DNA of 16,859 nucleotides, from NCBI GenBank assembly GCA_900553405.1, contig USDF01000035.1:1-16859 (forward strand), read 5' to 3'. Below are positions 5,984 to 14,102 of the stretch, in pieces. Every line of letters begins with the position of its first letter. Within the stretch, counting starts at the first letter, position 1. Origin of the DNA: an uncultured Clostridium sp. Its GTDB lineage: Bacteria; Bacillota; Clostridia; TANB77; CAG-508. Under the pieces are notes generated by a model. The model made no database searches, had not been told where the DNA came from, and worked only from the letters and a program-made list of their open reading frames with translations. Position numbers and translations under genes: made by a program.

Positions 5984-8638
5984 TTATTTTATATCTTTCA
6001 TTTTTCTAATTTTTATAAATATAAACAGCATTGTTCCTGTCATTATTGCAATTATTACAATTGTTGTTATTTTTTCCCCTGTTTGTGGTATTGTTCCATT
6101 TGCTTTAGTATTATCTGTATCTTCTTTGTTATTCTCTTCTTTGTTAGTATCTTTATTGTTTTTATCTAAAACCTGTCCAATATTATCCTGTTTTTGGTCA
6201 TCTAAATATATCTCTGCTTTTGTATCTAAAACTGCTGTAAATTCATTTGTAGCTTCTAATGTAGAATTTTCTAAAGTTGATTTTTCTTTTATATATACTA
6301 TAATATTTTCAGAATTGCTTATTTCTAGTACATTACTCATATTTCTAGAATCTAAATTTATAGTTGCAGTATATGTTCCGTTGCTTTCTTTAGTCATTTT
6401 TTCTATTTTTTTCCAACTTGAATTTGCTATATTTTTCTTTCCTTTTTCTCCTGATATATAATAGAAAAATTCTCTTTTACTATCTATATCTCCAAATTCT
6501 ATTCCTGATACTTTTATTGTCATAACGGTATAATTCTTTTTATTTTTGTTAGTATATGTATAACTTGCTGAATGTACTATATTAGTTTTTGCTTTTTCAT
6601 AATTACTAATTTTTGTTTCTTTTTTTACTGGTTTTTTAACGACCTTTACAGTAAATGTTTGTTTAAATCCTTGATATGTAATTGTTATTGTTTGTGTTCC
6701 TTCTTTTGTTTTATCATATCCACTAACTTGAACGTCTTTATTTGTCATTAATACTTCTTTAGTTGTTTTATCGCTATATGTTAGTTTTAAAATTCCTCCT
6801 GTTAAATCTAAATTTTCTTCATCTTTAATATACTCAAGTTTAGTTGGGTTTGTTTTTATTTCTACTTTTGTTAATTTAACTTCTTCTGGCACTTCTGTTA
6901 CATATGAAGTTAATGCTTTTATTGTTATATTACCTGGTGTTACATTTTCTATTTTAGTAGTATCCATCCATTCATTTGATTGTATTCCATCTTCTGTTGC
7001 TACAAAACTTACTCCTTCTTTTACTTGAACTTTTGACCAGAAATTGTCATTTGCAGTAATTAATGGAACATTAACTTTTGTTCCTGTTTTTTCACTTCTT
7101 ACAACAACAACAAATGATTTTCCTGTAAGTTCTATTGGTTTCTTTAGTTCTATTGTATTATATCCTGGAACCAAGTTTTCATAGTCGCCTTCTTTTAATT
7201 CTACCTTTTGTAAATCTGATAACTTTTTACTATTACTATTTGGATTTATATATACTGTACATTTTTCCATATTTGCCAAAGTATTTATTCCTATTTCATT
7301 TAATACTTCTTTTTTAGATGAATCTCTCTCAAATACATTAGCTATATATGCGCTGTCACCTCTATATGTAATAGCATTGTTAGAACCTAATTCATCATAT
7401 TGATATATTTTATCATAGTCTTTACTATATGCAGCTTTTTTGATTCCATATAATAAACTTAAAATATGAACATCTTCATATGACACATACATGAATCCTT
7501 TGTTTCCTACTTCTATTTTTACAACATCATCATTTATAATTACTTGACTTTCACTATATCCTTGATTTTTTAATACTTGCATTATATAGTCATTTGATAC
7601 TTCTTGTGCTGAATTTATAGAATTTTTATTAAAATAAGTTTTGTTTGCCTCATAAATTTGTTCTTTTAACTCTAATGTATTATATTCCATATATTCTCCC
7701 CATGAATTTTTTATAATCCATGCTCCATCGCTTGTAGGCTTATGCTTTTCATTGAAGTTATCTTTACTATAATTATCATCCCAACCTATAATTAATACAT
7801 TATGGTTTAAAGGTGCTAATATTTTATTATTTGCATATATTGCTCCTGTTGAAACATTATAATAATCAGAAATTAAATTAGCTCCATGAATTCCAGCAGA
7901 TACCCCTCCGTAATTTTTAATATGTTCTTTTATTTTTTGAGTTATATCACTTTTAGTATTTCCAGTAATAAATTTACTATCTATTATTTTAGTAACTACC
8001 TCTTTATTCTTTATTTCATTTATGTTTATTTCATCTTCATTATTTTCAAATGGCATTTTTTCTTCTTTTATAGCTCCTTCACCATTTGTTAAATATGCAT
8101 TTGCAATATAGTAATTTCCTCCTGCAATTTCCTTGTTAAAGCCTTTTTCATTTATAACACCATTTAAAAAGGCCTCTCTTGAAGTTGCATATACTAAGTG
8201 TCTTTCTGAAAAATCATATACATTAACAGCTTTGTTTTCATTTTTATCTTTTAACGCTAAATTCGTCTCTAGTGCTGCTAAATTAGCAAAAGCCCAACAA
8301 GAATTTGTTTTTTGTTGATTTTTTACTACTAGATTTTCAGCTATTTTATCTTTTAAGCTATATTTTGTTTCATAGGTATTTCCTAAAAGAGCTGTCAATC
8401 TAAAAATATTTGCTAATCCTTCTAGATAATCTAAATTACTTTTATCTTTTATTAATATAATGTTTGGCATAATAGTTTTACTTTTATCTTCATCTGATAG
8501 TTTTTGCCATTCTTTATATTCTTCTGTAACTTCTACTTCCTCAAATTTATTAATAGTTGCATACACAGTAAAATTAAAATTTGTTAATAATATTACAGTT
8601 GACAATAATATTATTCCCATTTTTGTTATTTTTTTCAT
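5984..8638 (-). CDS. Secreted, wall-anchored papain-family (C1) cysteine protease
   Basis: A signal peptide occupies residues 1-28 (basic MKKITK, hydrophobic core, VYA cleavage-like end). The peptidase C1 domain has Gln108/109 before the catalytic Cys114 in NSCWAF, His279 in LNHNVLIIGWDD and Asn311 in WIIKNSWGE, so the catalytic set is complete. A region resembling the lectin-like domain found in bacterial C1 peptidases follows (about 380-570). A bacterial Ig-like (Big_3-type) domain follows at about 585-680, then a second beta-rich region I do not recognise and an acidic linker. The C-terminus has the sorting signal IPQTG at 850-854, a membrane helix and a basic tail. It is probably held on the cell wall by sortase, cutting external proteins. 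AAAAGGGGAAG precedes the ATG. It is flanked by unrelated housekeeping genes. Confidence 0.93.
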   Translation of the reverse strand: MKKITKMGIILLSTVILLTNFNFTVYATINKFEEVEVTEEYKEWQKLSDEDKSKTIMPNIILIKDKSNLDYLEGLANIFRLTALLGNTYETKYSLKDKIAENLVVKNQQKTNSCWAFANLAALETNLALKDKNENKAVNVYDFSERHLVYATSREAFLNGVINEKGFNKEIAGGNYYIANAYLTNGEGAIKEEKMPFENNEDEININEIKNKEVVTKIIDSKFITGNTKSDITQKIKEHIKNYGGVSAGIHGANLISDYYNVSTGAIYANNKILAPLNHNVLIIGWDDNYSKDNFNEKHKPTSDGAWIIKNSWGEYMEYNTLELKEQIYEANKTYFNKNSINSAQEVSNDYIMQVLKNQGYSESQVIINDDVVKIEVGNKGFMYVSYEDVHILSLLYGIKKAAYSKDYDKIYQYDELGSNNAITYRGDSAYIANVFERDSSKKEVLNEIGINTLANMEKCTVYINPNSNSKKLSDLQKVELKEGDYENLVPGYNTIELKKPIELTGKSFVVVVRSEKTGTKVNVPLITANDNFWSKVQVKEGVSFVATEDGIQSNEWMDTTKIENVTPGNITIKALTSYVTEVPEEVKLTKVEIKTNPTKLEYIKDEENLDLTGGILKLTYSDKTTKEVLMTNKDVQVSGYDKTKEGTQTITITYQGFKQTFTVKVVKKPVKKETKISNYEKAKTNIVHSASYTYTNKNKKNYTVMTIKVSGIEFGDIDSKREFFYYISGEKGKKNIANSSWKKIEKMTKESNGTYTATINLDSRNMSNVLEISNSENIIVYIKEKSTLENSTLEATNEFTAVLDTKAEIYLDDQKQDNIGQVLDKNNKDTNKEENNKEDTDNTKANGTIPQTGEKITTIVIIAIMTGTMLFIFIKIRKMKDIK

Positions 8639-8668
8639 AATCTTCCCCTTTTATTTTATCTTATCTGT

Positions 8669-8677
8669 ATAATACCA
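8669..8677 (-). promoter_or_regulatory. Possible extended -10 promoter of the protease gene
   Basis: The minus strand reads TGG-TATTAT, an extended -10 arrangement, about 30 bases before the protease ATG. No good -35 box is visible 17 bp upstream. It is the best candidate in the 110-bp gap after hemW, which also lacks a convincing hemW terminator. Confidence 0.4.
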
Positions 8678-8748
8678 CTTTTACAATTTAAAAGCTATTT
8701 CATTTGTATTTCTTTTTTTTTACAATTTTGTTACATATTGTCGATTTT

Positions 8749-9894
8749 TCAAACAAATTCTTCCCATACTAAATTGGCAAAATCTAATCCCTTTGAGGTT
8801 AACTTTATTTGATTTAAATCTACTTCTATTAACTCTTCTTTTACCAATTTTTCTAATTCTTTATGAAAGATGTAAATTGGATTATCTATAAATTTGTTTT
8901 TAAATTCTTGTATATCTATCCCTTGTATTTTTCTTAATCCTAACAGCATATATTCTTTTTGTTCTTCTATTTTATTTTGTATTTCACAGATTGTTCTATT
9001 ACTAAGTATTTTTCCGTTTTGTACATTTTTTATATATTCTTCTATATTATTAGTATTGCAATATCTTTTATTTTTTATATAAGAATGTGCTGCAACTCCA
9101 AAACCTAAATATTCTTTTTGATTCCAACAATTTAAGTTATGTTTAGACTCATATCCTTTTTTTGAAAAATTAGATATTTCATAGTGAATATATCCATTTT
9201 GTTCTAAAATTTTCTTTGTTTCCCAATACATTTTTCTTTCTATATCTTCACTTGGTAATTCTAGTTCATTTTCACTTACTTGCTTTTCTAATACTGTATT
9301 TTCTTCTAATATTAATGAATATAGAGAAATATGATTAGGCTTTAAATTTATAACTTCTCTTAGACTTTCTTTTAAATCTTCTAATGTTTGGTTTGGAAGT
9401 CCTAACATTAAATCCACATTAATATTATCAACTCCCACTTTCTGAACTATTTGATAACAATTTAAAAATTCTTCATATGTATGTATTCTTCCTATTTGTT
9501 TTAGCAAATTATCTTTTGTTGTTTGAAGTCCTATGCTTATTCTATTTATTCCTATATCTTTATATTTTCTTATTTTTTCTTCATTTATTGTTCCTGGGTT
9601 TACTTCTATTGTAATTTCTGGATTTTCATGCAATTTGTAATTTTGTTTTATTGTATTTATTATTCTTTCTATATACAAAGCATCTATAAAAGATGGAGTT
9701 CCTCCACCTATATAAATAGTAGTAATTTCATATTCTTCATTTTTATATCTGTCTGATTCTAACTCTATTTCCTTTTGTAAACTTTCTATATATTCTTTTA
9801 CTTTTTCTTCTTTATTTGCATATGAAATAAAATCACAATAATAACATTTTTGTTTGCAAAATGGAATATGTATATAAATTCCTAGCTCTTTCAT
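8749..9894 (-). CDS. hemW: Radical SAM heme chaperone HemW (formerly called HemN-like)
   Basis: This radical SAM protein binds an iron-sulfur cluster through Cys13, Cys17 and Cys20 in IHIPFCKQKCYYCDF. The CxxxCxxC spacing followed by an aromatic and Asp is typical of the HemN/HemW group. GGGTPS at 63-68 is the SAM-binding loop. The C-terminal part, with SKHNLNCWNQKEYLGFGVAAHSY, is the HemW-type domain. The length of 381 residues fits HemW rather than the longer HemN oxidase. HemW is thought to deliver heme to target proteins; an actual oxidase activity should not be assumed. AAAGGA lies seven bases before the ATG. It follows whiA by 47 bp. In many Clostridia hemW sits right before hrcA; here two accessory genes separate them. 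Confidence 0.93.
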   Translation of the reverse strand: MKELGIYIHIPFCKQKCYYCDFISYANKEEKVKEYIESLQKEIELESDRYKNEEYEITTIYIGGGTPSFIDALYIERIINTIKQNYKLHENPEITIEVNPGTINEEKIRKYKDIGINRISIGLQTTKDNLLKQIGRIHTYEEFLNCYQIVQKVGVDNINVDLMLGLPNQTLEDLKESLREVINLKPNHISLYSLILEENTVLEKQVSENELELPSEDIERKMYWETKKILEQNGYIHYEISNFSKKGYESKHNLNCWNQKEYLGFGVAAHSYIKNKRYCNTNNIEEYIKNVQNGKILSNRTICEIQNKIEEQKEYMLLGLRKIQGIDIQEFKNKFIDNPIYIFHKELEKLVKEELIEVDLNQIKLTSKGLDFANLVWEEFV

Positions 9895-9941
9895 TTTTGT
9901 CCTTTCTTTTCATTTTATATTTAGTCGTAAAAATAACAATT

Positions 9942-10847
9942 TTATTCTCTAGCTAATTCTATTAATTGATTTAATCTATGATTTACTCCAGATTTTCCTA
10001 TTGGATCCTTAAGCATTTGTCCTAATTCTACTAATGAAGAATCTGGATTTTCCAACCTAAGATTTGCCATCTCTTTTAAATTGTCTGACAAATTTTTAAA
10101 TTTTCCTGTCTCTTTTAATTTTTTTATTGCTTCTATTTGTCTAACTGCAGCATTTATCGTTTTATTTAAGTTAGCTGTCTCACAATTTACCTTTCTATTT
10201 ACATTATTTTTTATTTCTCTTATGACTCTTATTTCTTCAAATTTAATTACACTGATATTTGCTCCAATAAATGCTAAGAACCTTGAAATTTCTTCTCCTT
10301 CTTTTATGTATAAAGAATATCCATTTTTTCTTTCTAATTCTTTTAAATGTATTTGCATTTTGGATAACAAATTTTTTATTATTTGAGCATTTCTTTTGTT
10401 ACTTAATATAATTTCCAAATGATATTTGTTTTCTGGATTGTTAACACTTCCACTTCCTAAAAATATTCCTCTTGTTAATGCCTTTATCGCCATTTCTTCT
10501 TGTTCTTTCATATTATTTAAGTTTTGTATTTGTTTTTCAAAGTCTAAAGATATTTCAATATCTTTTTCTTTATATTCTACTTCTTGAAGTTGACTTATTT
10601 TTTGCAATTTTATTATATAGTTTTTTCCTTTTATATCTATTTTAAAGTTTGATATTTCCATATTTGAAAGTAATTTGCTAAAACGATTTATATTATATTC
10701 ATTTATTGTTGAATAATAGATATTCTTTTTGTCACATGTTGTATTGTTACTAATTAGATATCCTATTAATTCAAATTTTACTAATTCTTTATTTTTTAAG
10801 TTTGGTATTTTACTTAAACTTTCTTTTAATTCTGATGAAAAAGACAT
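9942..10847 (-). CDS. whiA: DNA-binding protein WhiA
   Basis: WhiA is a Gram-positive DNA-binding protein linked to sporulation control in Streptomyces and to cell division and chromosome segregation in Bacillus. The 301 residues match the family. An N-terminal LAGLIDADG-like fold contains RGIFLGSGSVNNPENKYHLE at about 128-147. The C-terminal helix-turn-helix carries the signature NPDSSLVELGQML, then GKSGVNHRLNQL. GAAAGGAGA sits five to six bases before the ATG and the gene begins 13 bp after prmC, so the two are co-transcribed. The N-terminal 110 residues look diverged. The location is unusual: in Firmicutes whiA normally follows rapZ and the yvcK-like gene. Confidence 0.93.
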   Translation of the reverse strand: MSFSSELKESLSKIPNLKNKELVKFELIGYLISNNTTCDKKNIYYSTINEYNINRFSKLLSNMEISNFKIDIKGKNYIIKLQKISQLQEVEYKEKDIEISLDFEKQIQNLNNMKEQEEMAIKALTRGIFLGSGSVNNPENKYHLEIILSNKRNAQIIKNLLSKMQIHLKELERKNGYSLYIKEGEEISRFLAFIGANISVIKFEEIRVIREIKNNVNRKVNCETANLNKTINAAVRQIEAIKKLKETGKFKNLSDNLKEMANLRLENPDSSLVELGQMLKDPIGKSGVNHRLNQLIELARE

Positions 10848-10860
10848 TATATCTCCTTTC

Positions 10861-11700
10861 TTAACATTCTAATATTATTACTCTATCATTTTGAGATAAA
10901 TCCTTTATTGTTTCTATTTTTTTATATTGTTTACTTTGCTTTGCTAAACTTTCCACCTCTTGTTTTTGGTCATAACCTATTTCTAAAAATATTTTTCCGT
11001 CTTTTTTTAAATATTTATATGCTTCGTTTATTAGTATTTTATAAAAATTTAGGCCATCTTCTCCACCATCTAAAGCTATATGAGGTTCATTTTGTACTTG
11101 TTTGTCTAATGTTTGTATTATATCTGTTTTTATATATGGTGGGTTTGATACTATTATATCAAATTTTCTTTTTACATTTTCAAACATATCAGATTTTATA
11201 AAAGTTACTTTGTTTTCTACTTCATTTTGTATTACATTTTTCTTAGCTATTTCTATAGCTTCCTTACTAATATCCACTAATGTTACTTTTGTATTTTCTA
11301 TATTTTTTGCAAGTAATATGCCTATACAACCACTGCCTGTACACATATCTAGTATTTCTATATTTTCCATTTTATCTATGCTTTTTATTACTTCTTCTAC
11401 CAATATTTCTGTATCCGGTTGTGGAATTAATACATTTTCGTCTACATAGAAATTAAGTTTCATAAATTCTTGATTATTTGTTATGTATTGAATCGGTTTG
11501 CCTTTTATGATTTTTTCTATATATTCCTTATATTCATTTTCTTTATTAATGTCTACATTATCATTTTTATTTATAATTAATTTATTTCTGTCTATTTTTA
11601 AGACATATTGCATTAATATTCTTGAGATAATTGAAGCATCTTCTACTTTTTGTTTTTCTAATTTTTCTTTTCCATATCTTAATAATTCTTCTATTTTCAT
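10861..11700 (-). CDS. prmC: Peptide chain release factor N5-glutamine methyltransferase PrmC
   Basis: PrmC methylates the glutamine of the GGQ motif in release factors RF1 and RF2, using S-adenosylmethionine. It has an N-terminal helical domain (about 1-75) and the family segment LIPQPDTEILVE at 91-102. The SAM-binding loop DMCTGSGCIG runs from residue 118, and the substrate glutamine-binding motif NPPY is at 186-189. The length of 279 is normal. The usual Arg in LIPRPDTE is Gln here. AAAGGA precedes the ATG by six bases. The start codon lies only 16 bases after the 3' end of the upstream structured RNA, with no clear terminator between. The gene is normally found near prfA, which is not in this window. 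Confidence 0.95.
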   Translation of the reverse strand: MKIEELLRYGKEKLEKQKVEDASIISRILMQYVLKIDRNKLIINKNDNVDINKENEYKEYIEKIIKGKPIQYITNNQEFMKLNFYVDENVLIPQPDTEILVEEVIKSIDKMENIEILDMCTGSGCIGILLAKNIENTKVTLVDISKEAIEIAKKNVIQNEVENKVTFIKSDMFENVKRKFDIIVSNPPYIKTDIIQTLDKQVQNEPHIALDGGEDGLNFYKILINEAYKYLKKDGKIFLEIGYDQKQEVESLAKQSKQYKKIETIKDLSQNDRVIILEC

Positions 11701-11716
11701 ATTTTTTCCTTTATTT

Positions 11717-11907
11717 AAAATTATCCCCGCCTCGGCCGTAAGTTGAAGGAAATTTTTATACCTGTATACACAGGTGGGTGTCTTGTTGAAGACTACTGGG
11801 TTTCTTACATATATGCAAGCCTACACGCCATCTTCAAAGGCGGACTCCCTTTAAAAATTTGTTGGTAATAAAATTTCAATCTATACGCACCAGGTAGGGA
11901 TAATTTT
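11717..11907 (-). ncRNA. ssrS: 6S RNA (RNA polymerase regulator)
   Basis: 6S RNA mimics an open promoter and binds sigma-A RNA polymerase. This 191-nt non-coding stretch folds, on the minus strand, into one long rod. The ends close with AAAATTATCCC/GGGATAATTTT plus three further pairs. Inside come TTGAA/TTCAA, a large bubble, AAATTTTTA/TAAAAATTT, a 6-bp side hairpin ACCTGT-ACAGGT on the 3' strand, GGG-A-GTC/GAC-A-CCC, TTGAAGA/TCTTCAA, and an apical CTTGCA/TGTAAG hairpin. Length, central bubble and 3'-side hairpin fit Firmicute 6S RNA, and GACACCCACC is what I remember from that group. A sigma-A promoter lies just upstream; the true 5' end is probably near 11924. RNase P, tmRNA and SRP RNA hallmarks are absent. 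Confidence 0.78.
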
Positions 11908-11930
11908 ATGCTTTGTTTTTTGTTATATTT

Positions 11931-11959
11931 ATATTATCATATGCATTATATTTTTTCAA
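11931..11959 (-). promoter_or_regulatory. Sigma-A promoter of the 6S RNA (and probably prmC-whiA-hemW)
   Basis: TTGAAA (11954-11959), a 17-bp spacer, and TAATAT (11931-11936) match the housekeeping consensus at ten of twelve positions. Initiation near 11924 places the start about 17 nt before the closing stem of the RNA. It is the only good promoter seen between truB and prmC. Confidence 0.82.
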
Positions 11960-12094
11960 TTCTACTATTTATTAAAAAAAATTATTTTATTAGATTTATT
12001 TTTAGTTTCCTTTGTTTTTCTTATTATATATAACTTATTTAACAATTTTTATTATTTGCTTTCTTTAATATTTTATGCTAAAATATTTTAAAGT

Positions 12095-12121
12095 AAGTGC
12101 TTAAAGAATTCTTAAGCACTT
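12095..12121 (-). terminator. Hairpin at the truB stop, probable terminator
   Basis: AAGTGCTTAA and TTAAGCACTT form a 10-bp stem around a 7-nt centre containing GAATTC. The hairpin touches the truB stop codon. The T-tract after it on the minus strand is short (ACTTTAAAATATTTT), so termination may be leaky. It marks the end of the infB-truB operon. Confidence 0.6.
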
Positions 12122-12999
12122 TATTTTATTATATCTCTTTTTAATTTATTTCCTTGTAGTACTCCAATTCCTATAAATTGTTTGTCTTGATTATATATTC
12201 TATATAGTCCATCTTGATTATCGTTGTCTAATTTTACTCCATTTAAAAATAATTCTAATTGTTTTTTATTTAGTATTATCTTCTCTTTTTGTTTAAGCAG
12301 TTCTTCCATTGTTAATACTTTTAATTTTATATTTTCACACTTTTCTAATTCTTCTAATGTTATTGAATCTTCTATTCCAAAAGAACCTACTCTTGTTCTG
12401 TTTAATTTTTTCATATACCCTATTGTTCCTAATCTTGTAGCTATGTCTTCGCATAAACTCCTTATATATGTTCCTTTTGAACATTCTACTTTAAATACTA
12501 TTTCTTGTTTTTCAATATCTACTTTTTCTAATTCTATATTATATATTTCTATTTGCCTTGCTTGAACTTCTATCTTTTCACCGCTTCTTGCATATTCATA
12601 AAGTTTTTTTCCATTTACTTTAATTGCTGAATATATTGGCGGTATTTGCTCTTGCTTTCCCACAAATGAATTTAATACTTTCTTTATATTTTCAGTGTTT
12701 TCTAATATTGCAGTATCTACTTTTCTTTCTTCTAGTATTTTTCCTTCACTATCTAGCGTATCTGTCTTTATTCCTAATTTTAAAGTTACTTCATATTCTT
12801 TATCATGATTTATTAAATATTTTGAAAGCTTTGTTCCAGAGTTTAAAAGTAATGGCAATACTCCTGTAGCGTTTGGATCTAATGTTCCAGTATGTCCTAC
12901 TTTTTTTAATTTTAATATTTTCTTTACTTTAGCGACAACATCATGTGATGTATAATTTTTAGGTTTATTTATTACTATTATTCCATTTAATTCACTCAT
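12121..12999 (-). CDS. truB: tRNA pseudouridine(55) synthase TruB
   Basis: TruB converts U55 of the T-psi-C loop of tRNAs to pseudouridine. The N-terminal motif NGIIVINKPKNYTSHDVV is typical. The catalytic aspartate is Asp41 in GHTGTLDPNATGVLPL. Further family motifs are KEYEVTLKLGIKTDTLD, IPPIYSAIKVNGKKLYEYAR and CSKGTYIRSLCEDI. A C-terminal PUA-like part completes the 292 residues, a normal length. A GAGGG binding site lies about ten bases before the ATG. It follows nrnA in the common infB-rbfA-nrnA-truB order. The usual next gene, ribF, is missing. Confidence 0.96.
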   Translation of the reverse strand: MSELNGIIVINKPKNYTSHDVVAKVKKILKLKKVGHTGTLDPNATGVLPLLLNSGTKLSKYLINHDKEYEVTLKLGIKTDTLDSEGKILEERKVDTAILENTENIKKVLNSFVGKQEQIPPIYSAIKVNGKKLYEYARSGEKIEVQARQIEIYNIELEKVDIEKQEIVFKVECSKGTYIRSLCEDIATRLGTIGYMKKLNRTRVGSFGIEDSITLEELEKCENIKLKVLTMEELLKQKEKIILNKKQLELFLNGVKLDNDNQDGLYRIYNQDKQFIGIGVLQGNKLKRDIIK

Positions 13000-13019
13000 A
13001 TTATTCTACCCTCAAATAG

Positions 13020-13066
13020 AAAATAAGAATTCCTATATAGCATAATATGTTAGAAATTCTTATTTT
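13020..13066 (-). terminator. Long-armed hairpin between nrnA and truB, possible attenuator
   Basis: AAAATAAGAATT (13020-13031) and AATTCTTATTTT (13055-13066) are perfect 12-bp arms separated by 23 nt. It starts seven bases past the nrnA stop. On the minus strand the 3' arm ends in TTATTTT and continues CTATTTG, a modest U-tract. It could be a weak internal terminator that lowers truB expression, or a message stabiliser. The mirrored T-rich arm makes it equally plausible on either strand. Confidence 0.5.
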
Positions 13067-13073
13067 AGCTCTT

Positions 13074-14024
13074 TTATTTTATATGTGCTTTTACTTCATT
13101 TATTATTTTTTCTTTTGCTTGTTCTAAGCTTTGTGCTATTGTGCAACCAGCTGCATGTATGTGGCCACCGCCACCAAATAATAAACATACATCTGATACA
13201 TTTACATACTCATTTGAACGAAGTGATGCTTTAAAACCTTTTGCAGTTTCTCTTAAAAATATAGAAACTTCCACACCTTCTATTGCTCTACCTTCTTCTA
13301 CTATTCCTTCGTGGTCTCCAGGCTCTGCTCCTACTTCTTCTTCATCTTGTTTTGTAATATATGTAAAAGATATCTTTCCATCTTCGAAAAATTCCATTCT
13401 TTCTATTGCTCTTTTTCTTAATTCGAAATTAGCTTTTGTTTTTGTATTCATTACTCTTTTATAAATATCTGAAACATTAACTCCTGTTTGCAATAATTCT
13501 GCTGCAAATTCAAATGTTTCTGGTGTTGTGCTTTGATATTGGAATCCACCTGTGTCTGTAATAATTCCAGTTAAAAGGCATGTTCCTATTTTTTTATCAA
13601 TTTCTACACCAAAATATTGAATTATACTTATTAAAGTTTGTGCACATGCTGGTGCATCTGGGTTCACATAGTTATAATCTCCATACATTGTATTTGTTCC
13701 ATGATGATCTATTGTAACTTTTACTTTTGCATCTTCAAAATATTTTGACCAACCATTAAGCATTTTCAATGTTGCGCAATCTAATGCAATTGCTAAATCA
13801 TATGGTTCTTTTGAGCCTTCTTTTTTTATATTTTCTGTTTCTGGTAAAAAGTTAAATACCCTTGGAAGTTCTGGAATTATAATATCTGGATTTTTTCCCA
13901 TTTCTTTTAATGCAATATACATTGCCAAACTACTACCAACAGCATCTCCATCTGGATTTTCATGAGTTAATATTACAATTTTTTCTGCCTTTTTTATTTC
14001 TTCTAATATACTTTCTAATGTCAT
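13074..14024 (-). CDS. nrnA: Bifunctional oligoribonuclease / pAp phosphatase NrnA (DHH family)
   Basis: NrnA degrades very short RNAs and dephosphorylates 3'-phosphoadenosine 5'-phosphate in low-GC Gram-positives. The DHH domain contains THENPDGDAVGSS from residue 20, the metal ligand Asp82 in IALDC, and the DHH motif at 106-108 (TIDHHGTN). The DHHA1 domain ends with the substrate-binding loop GGGGHIHAAG at 284-293. All motifs are intact and 316 residues is normal. AAAAGGAGAGAT precedes the ATG. It lies between rbfA and truB, the standard site for this gene in Firmicutes. A substantial hairpin fills the gap from rbfA. Confidence 0.95.
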   Translation of the reverse strand: MTLESILEEIKKAEKIVILTHENPDGDAVGSSLAMYIALKEMGKNPDIIIPELPRVFNFLPETENIKKEGSKEPYDLAIALDCATLKMLNGWSKYFEDAKVKVTIDHHGTNTMYGDYNYVNPDAPACAQTLISIIQYFGVEIDKKIGTCLLTGIITDTGGFQYQSTTPETFEFAAELLQTGVNVSDIYKRVMNTKTKANFELRKRAIERMEFFEDGKISFTYITKQDEEEVGAEPGDHEGIVEEGRAIEGVEVSIFLRETAKGFKASLRSNEYVNVSDVCLLFGGGGHIHAAGCTIAQSLEQAKEKIINEVKAHIK

Positions 14025-14042
14025 TTTATCTCTCCTTTTTGC

Positions 14043-14100
14043 TCAAAAGGAACGCTTCTTTTTTAACAATTTTTGTGGCAATAAAGAGCGTCCCTTTTGA
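14043..14100 (-). repeat. 58-nt hairpin between rbfA and nrnA
   Basis: Bases 14043-14060 and 14084-14100 pair over 17 positions with one bulged base and one G-U wobble on the minus strand. The same position is an A-C mismatch on the plus strand, which favours a structure in the mRNA. The hairpin fills most of the gap and ends about eight bases before the nrnA ribosome binding site. No U-tract follows, so it is probably not a terminator. It may be an mRNA stabiliser, a processing site, or an intergenic repeat. Confidence 0.6.
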
Positions 14101-14102
14101 CA

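Noticed and set aside
11717..11907. RNase P RNA, tmRNA, SRP RNA or a riboswitch/T-box instead of 6S RNA
   Set aside because: The RNase P GAGGAAAGTCC core, a tmRNA tag frame with CCA end, the SRP GGAAGG-type tip, and the T-box TGG motif with terminator are not seen. One continuous rod with a central bubble fits 6S best.
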